Below, piece after piece: positions 43,872-45,478 of a DNA stretch of 45,478 nt. How positions within the stretch are numbered: the first letter of the stretch is position 1; the number at the start of each line of letters is the position of its first letter. Position numbers and translations under genes: made by a program. The DNA comes from Winogradskyella sp. (GTDB lineage: Bacteria > Bacteroidota > Bacteroidia > Flavobacteriales > Flavobacteriaceae): assembly GCA_030149175.1 (NCBI GenBank), contig JASBSA010000024.1:1-45478 (forward strand), read 5' to 3'. The notes under the pieces were generated by a model. That model did no database searches, had not been told where the DNA came from, and worked only from the letters and a program-made list of their open reading frames with translations.

Positions 43872-43891
43872 ATTCCCGCGAAAGCAGGAAT
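43872..43891. repeat. Short palindrome TTCC-CGCGAAAGC-GGAA type
   Basis: ATTCCCGCGAAAGCAGGAAT is a near-perfect hairpin (ATTCC-GC facing GC-GGAAT). It is a common dispersed word in Bacteroidota intergenic DNA. No T-run follows, so it is not a clear terminator. It lies directly after the GNAT-like gene. Confidence 0.6.
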
Positions 43892-43947
43892 CTCTTAACA
43901 TTAAATTACCAACCCTTTAGCACTTATGTTGATGGCGTTTATGTCAT

Positions 43948-44427
43948 TTAAATCTCAAGAGGCTTCGGTCTCACACCATGCTTTCTAGTATCTTCTTTGG
44001 TAAGTACTTTATAGTTTTCAGACTTTGGAAATGTATGTGCCAACTCTAACAGTTCAACTGGTAAGCTGGTTAATTTTCTTGCTTTTAAGTCTATCCATGC
44101 ACCTTGCATTTCGCAGTAGGCCAAATTCTCTCCTTTATGATTATAAAAATTATGTTCAAACATAAACAACATCCCATCTTCACTCAGCCCAGACACTTCA
44201 ATAGTAACTGTAATTGGAGTGCCAATAAAGGATTCTTTAAAATAGTACATATGCTCATAAAACACTACGGGTCCAATATTGTGCTTCATAATCTCTGGCA
44301 TAGAAAAACCTTGCTCGTTAAAAAAAGACATCCTTGCATGACTCATAAAATTGGTATAAGCAGAATTGGCTAGGTGACCATTGGCATCAACATCGCTCCA
44401 GCGGATTTCAAATTGTTTTTTGTACAT
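43948..44427 (-). CDS. Acyl-CoA thioesterase (hotdog, 4HBT-like)
   Basis: 159 residues. The hotdog fold opens with KKQFEIRWSDVDANGHLANSAYTNFMSHARMSFF, containing the SDVDANGH motif (D12, D14) of the 4HBT family. Then come the strands GPVVFYEHMYYFKESFIGTPITVTIEVSGL and MLFMFEHNFYNHKGENLAYCEMQGAWIDLKARKL. It should hydrolyse acyl-CoA or acyl-ACP thioesters; substrate length is unknown. It diverges from yicC with its own promoter. Confidence 0.9.
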   Translation of the reverse strand: MYKKQFEIRWSDVDANGHLANSAYTNFMSHARMSFFNEQGFSMPEIMKHNIGPVVFYEHMYYFKESFIGTPITVTIEVSGLSEDGMLFMFEHNFYNHKGENLAYCEMQGAWIDLKARKLTSLPVELLELAHTFPKSENYKVLTKEDTRKHGVRPKPLEI

Positions 44428-44450
44428 GGTTAATTTTTTGTTTTGGTAAA

Positions 44451-44458
44451 CAAAGTTA
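44451..44458 (-). promoter_or_regulatory. -7 promoter box for the thioesterase gene
   Basis: On the minus strand it reads TAACTTTG, 23 bases before the start codon. Confidence 0.6.
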
Positions 44459-44527
44459 GCAAACCTTATTATGCACGCATAAGAGTTTCTAAAAAATTTA
44501 AAATAATTTCAGAACCGCTGATTTTTG

Positions 44528-44535
44528 TACCTTTG
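44528..44535 (+). promoter_or_regulatory. -7 promoter box for yicC
   Basis: TACCTTTG followed by C is an exact match, 23 bases before the yicC start codon. Confidence 0.65.
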
Positions 44536-44558
44536 CCCAACTTTAATCGCATCTTTTA

Positions 44559-45415
44559 ATGATACAATCCATGACTGGTTATGGGAAATCTGTTTTACAA
44601 CTCCCAACCAAAAAAATATCTATAGAACTAAAATCACTTAACAGCAAGAATTTAGACGTTAACGCACGTATGCCATCTATGTATCGTGCCAAAGAATTAG
44701 ATATAAGAAAACTTCTGGCCAAACACTTGGTTAGAGGTAAGGTAGATTTTTCGCTTTATGTTGAAATTACCGGTGAAGACACCAGCTCTAAAATCAATAA
44801 AACAGTAGTAAAAGAATATATTAAACAATTAAAGGATGTGGTTGATGGAGATGACGTAGAGCTGTTAAAAATGGCTGTTCGTTTACCAGATGCTGTAACT
44901 ACAGAGCGTGACGATATTGATGAAGAAGAATGGTTGAAAATTGCCGAAGGTATCAATGAAGCTGTCTCTAAAATTGTAAACTATAGAGAAGACGAAGGCG
45001 CAATTTTAAAACAAGATTTTACGGATAGAATTGCAACATTAAAAGAATTGCTAGACAAGTTATTGCAATAGATCCAGAGCGCATTGAAGGTGTTAGAGCG
45101 CGTTTAGAAAAAGGCATTGCAGACATTAAGGAGAAGGTTGATGAAAATCGTTTTGAGCAAGAGCTCGTTTACTACATAGAAAAGTTTGACATTACCGAAG
45201 AAAAAGTAAGGCTAGACAATCATTTAGATTACTTCATTAAAACCCTGAACTCTGATGATTCTAATGGAAAAAAACTAGGCTTTATCTCTCAAGAAATTGG
45301 TAGAGAAATAAATACTATTGGCTCAAAATCTAACTATGCACCTATGCAAAAGCTCGTTGTGCAAATGAAGGATGAGCTCGAAAAAATAAAGGAACAATTA
45401 TTGAATGTGCTTTAA
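44559..45415 (+). pseudogene. yicC: YicC/YloC-family endoribonuclease, split by a one-base frameshift
   Basis: The N-terminal part (MIQSMTGYGKSVLQLPTKKISIELKSLNSKNLDVNARMP) reads to an early TAG at 45069-45071. The C-terminal DUF1732 part continues in another frame: IDPERIEGVRARLEKGIADIKEKVDENRF, then GFISQEIGREINTIGSKSNYAPMQ, MKDELEKIKEQLLNVL, to TAA at 45413-45415. Together they make a normal length of about 286 residues. Restoring one base near 45059 (AAG-TT to AAG-GTT) would give the expected DKVIAIDPER. YicC is an RNase that is normally encoded just before gmk, as here. I cannot tell a true mutation from a base-calling error. Confidence 0.85.
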
Positions 45416-45431
45416 TTAAAAACAAATCTAC

Positions 45432-45478
45432 GTGTCTAAAGAAGAATTAAAAAAACAAGGCAAGCTTATTGTATTTTC
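45432..45478 (+). CDS. gmk: Guanylate kinase, 5' end only
   Basis: A GTG start 16 bases after the yicC stop opens MSKEELKKQGKLIVFS before the window ends. The KLIVFS strand leads into the P-loop of guanylate kinase, and yicC-gmk is a conserved order in many bacteria. Only 15 codons are visible, so the call leans on context. Confidence 0.7.
   Translation, partial: MSKEELKKQGKLIVF

Noticed and set aside
45055-45071. Programmed ribosomal frameshift in yicC
   Set aside because: No X-XXY-YYZ slippery site and no evident downstream pseudoknot; a plain one-base deletion explains the frame change.

Overview
The window is chromosomal DNA of a marine-type Flavobacteriaceae (Bacteroidota). The evidence is a low GC content, -7 boxes of the form TAnnTTTG upstream of many genes instead of a sigma70 -10 box, few Shine-Dalgarno sites, four TonB-dependent or T9SS-dependent surface systems, a PorZ homologue, a type IX secretion C-terminal sorting domain, DUF4270 and THC0290_0291-type proteins, and an atpD-atpC pair apart from the other ATP synthase genes. 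I cannot fix the genus. I see no rRNA, tRNA, CRISPR array, insertion sequence or prophage.

Layout. 1-4.5 kb: a glycogen synthase-like N-terminal domain protein, a DUF4270 lipoprotein and glmS, reading right. 4.5-7.4 kb (minus strand): an arylsulfotransferase-like beta-propeller, a 47-residue membrane peptide that is easy to miss, and a membrane-anchored PAPS-type sulfotransferase; this compact operon is the best candidate here for an undescribed system. 7.7-12.1 kb: TonB receptor plus SGNH lipoprotein. 12.2-14.1 kb: atpD-atpC. 14.2-16.7 kb (minus): umuC-umuD (reverse of the classical order) and a DUF2975/HTH pair with two palindromes bracketing its promoter. 16.8-17.8 kb: two small membrane/metal-ribbon genes. 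17.8-21.2 kb: a MocR-type regulator divergent from a TonB receptor. 21.5-23.7 kb: NfeD and flotillin. 23.7-26.3 kb: a Coa1-like protein, a cupin/JmjC-like protein, a DUF6646-type barrel and recX. 26.4-31.2 kb: a 1597-residue T9SS substrate. 31.4-37 kb (minus): porZ, recO and a haemoglobin-type TonB receptor. 37-45.5 kb: gdhA, a THC0290_0291-type protein, a cystathionine gamma-synthase-type enzyme, a DUF3298 lipoprotein, an ArsC-like protein, an EamA transporter, a GNAT-like protein, a thioesterase, yicC and the start of gmk.

How the parts fit. Most of the window is housekeeping metabolism plus envelope biology: GlmS feeds the cell wall and LPS, PorZ serves T9SS, and the large LTD/Calx-beta protein is a predicted T9SS cargo. 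The sulfotransferase operon suggests sulfated-compound metabolism at the envelope. yicC is interrupted by a one-base frameshift near 45059. Non-coding structure is rich: heptad-phased inverted repeats between atpD and atpC, two related palindromic elements (one inside the loop of a terminator hairpin), and operator-like repeats at two regulatory genes.
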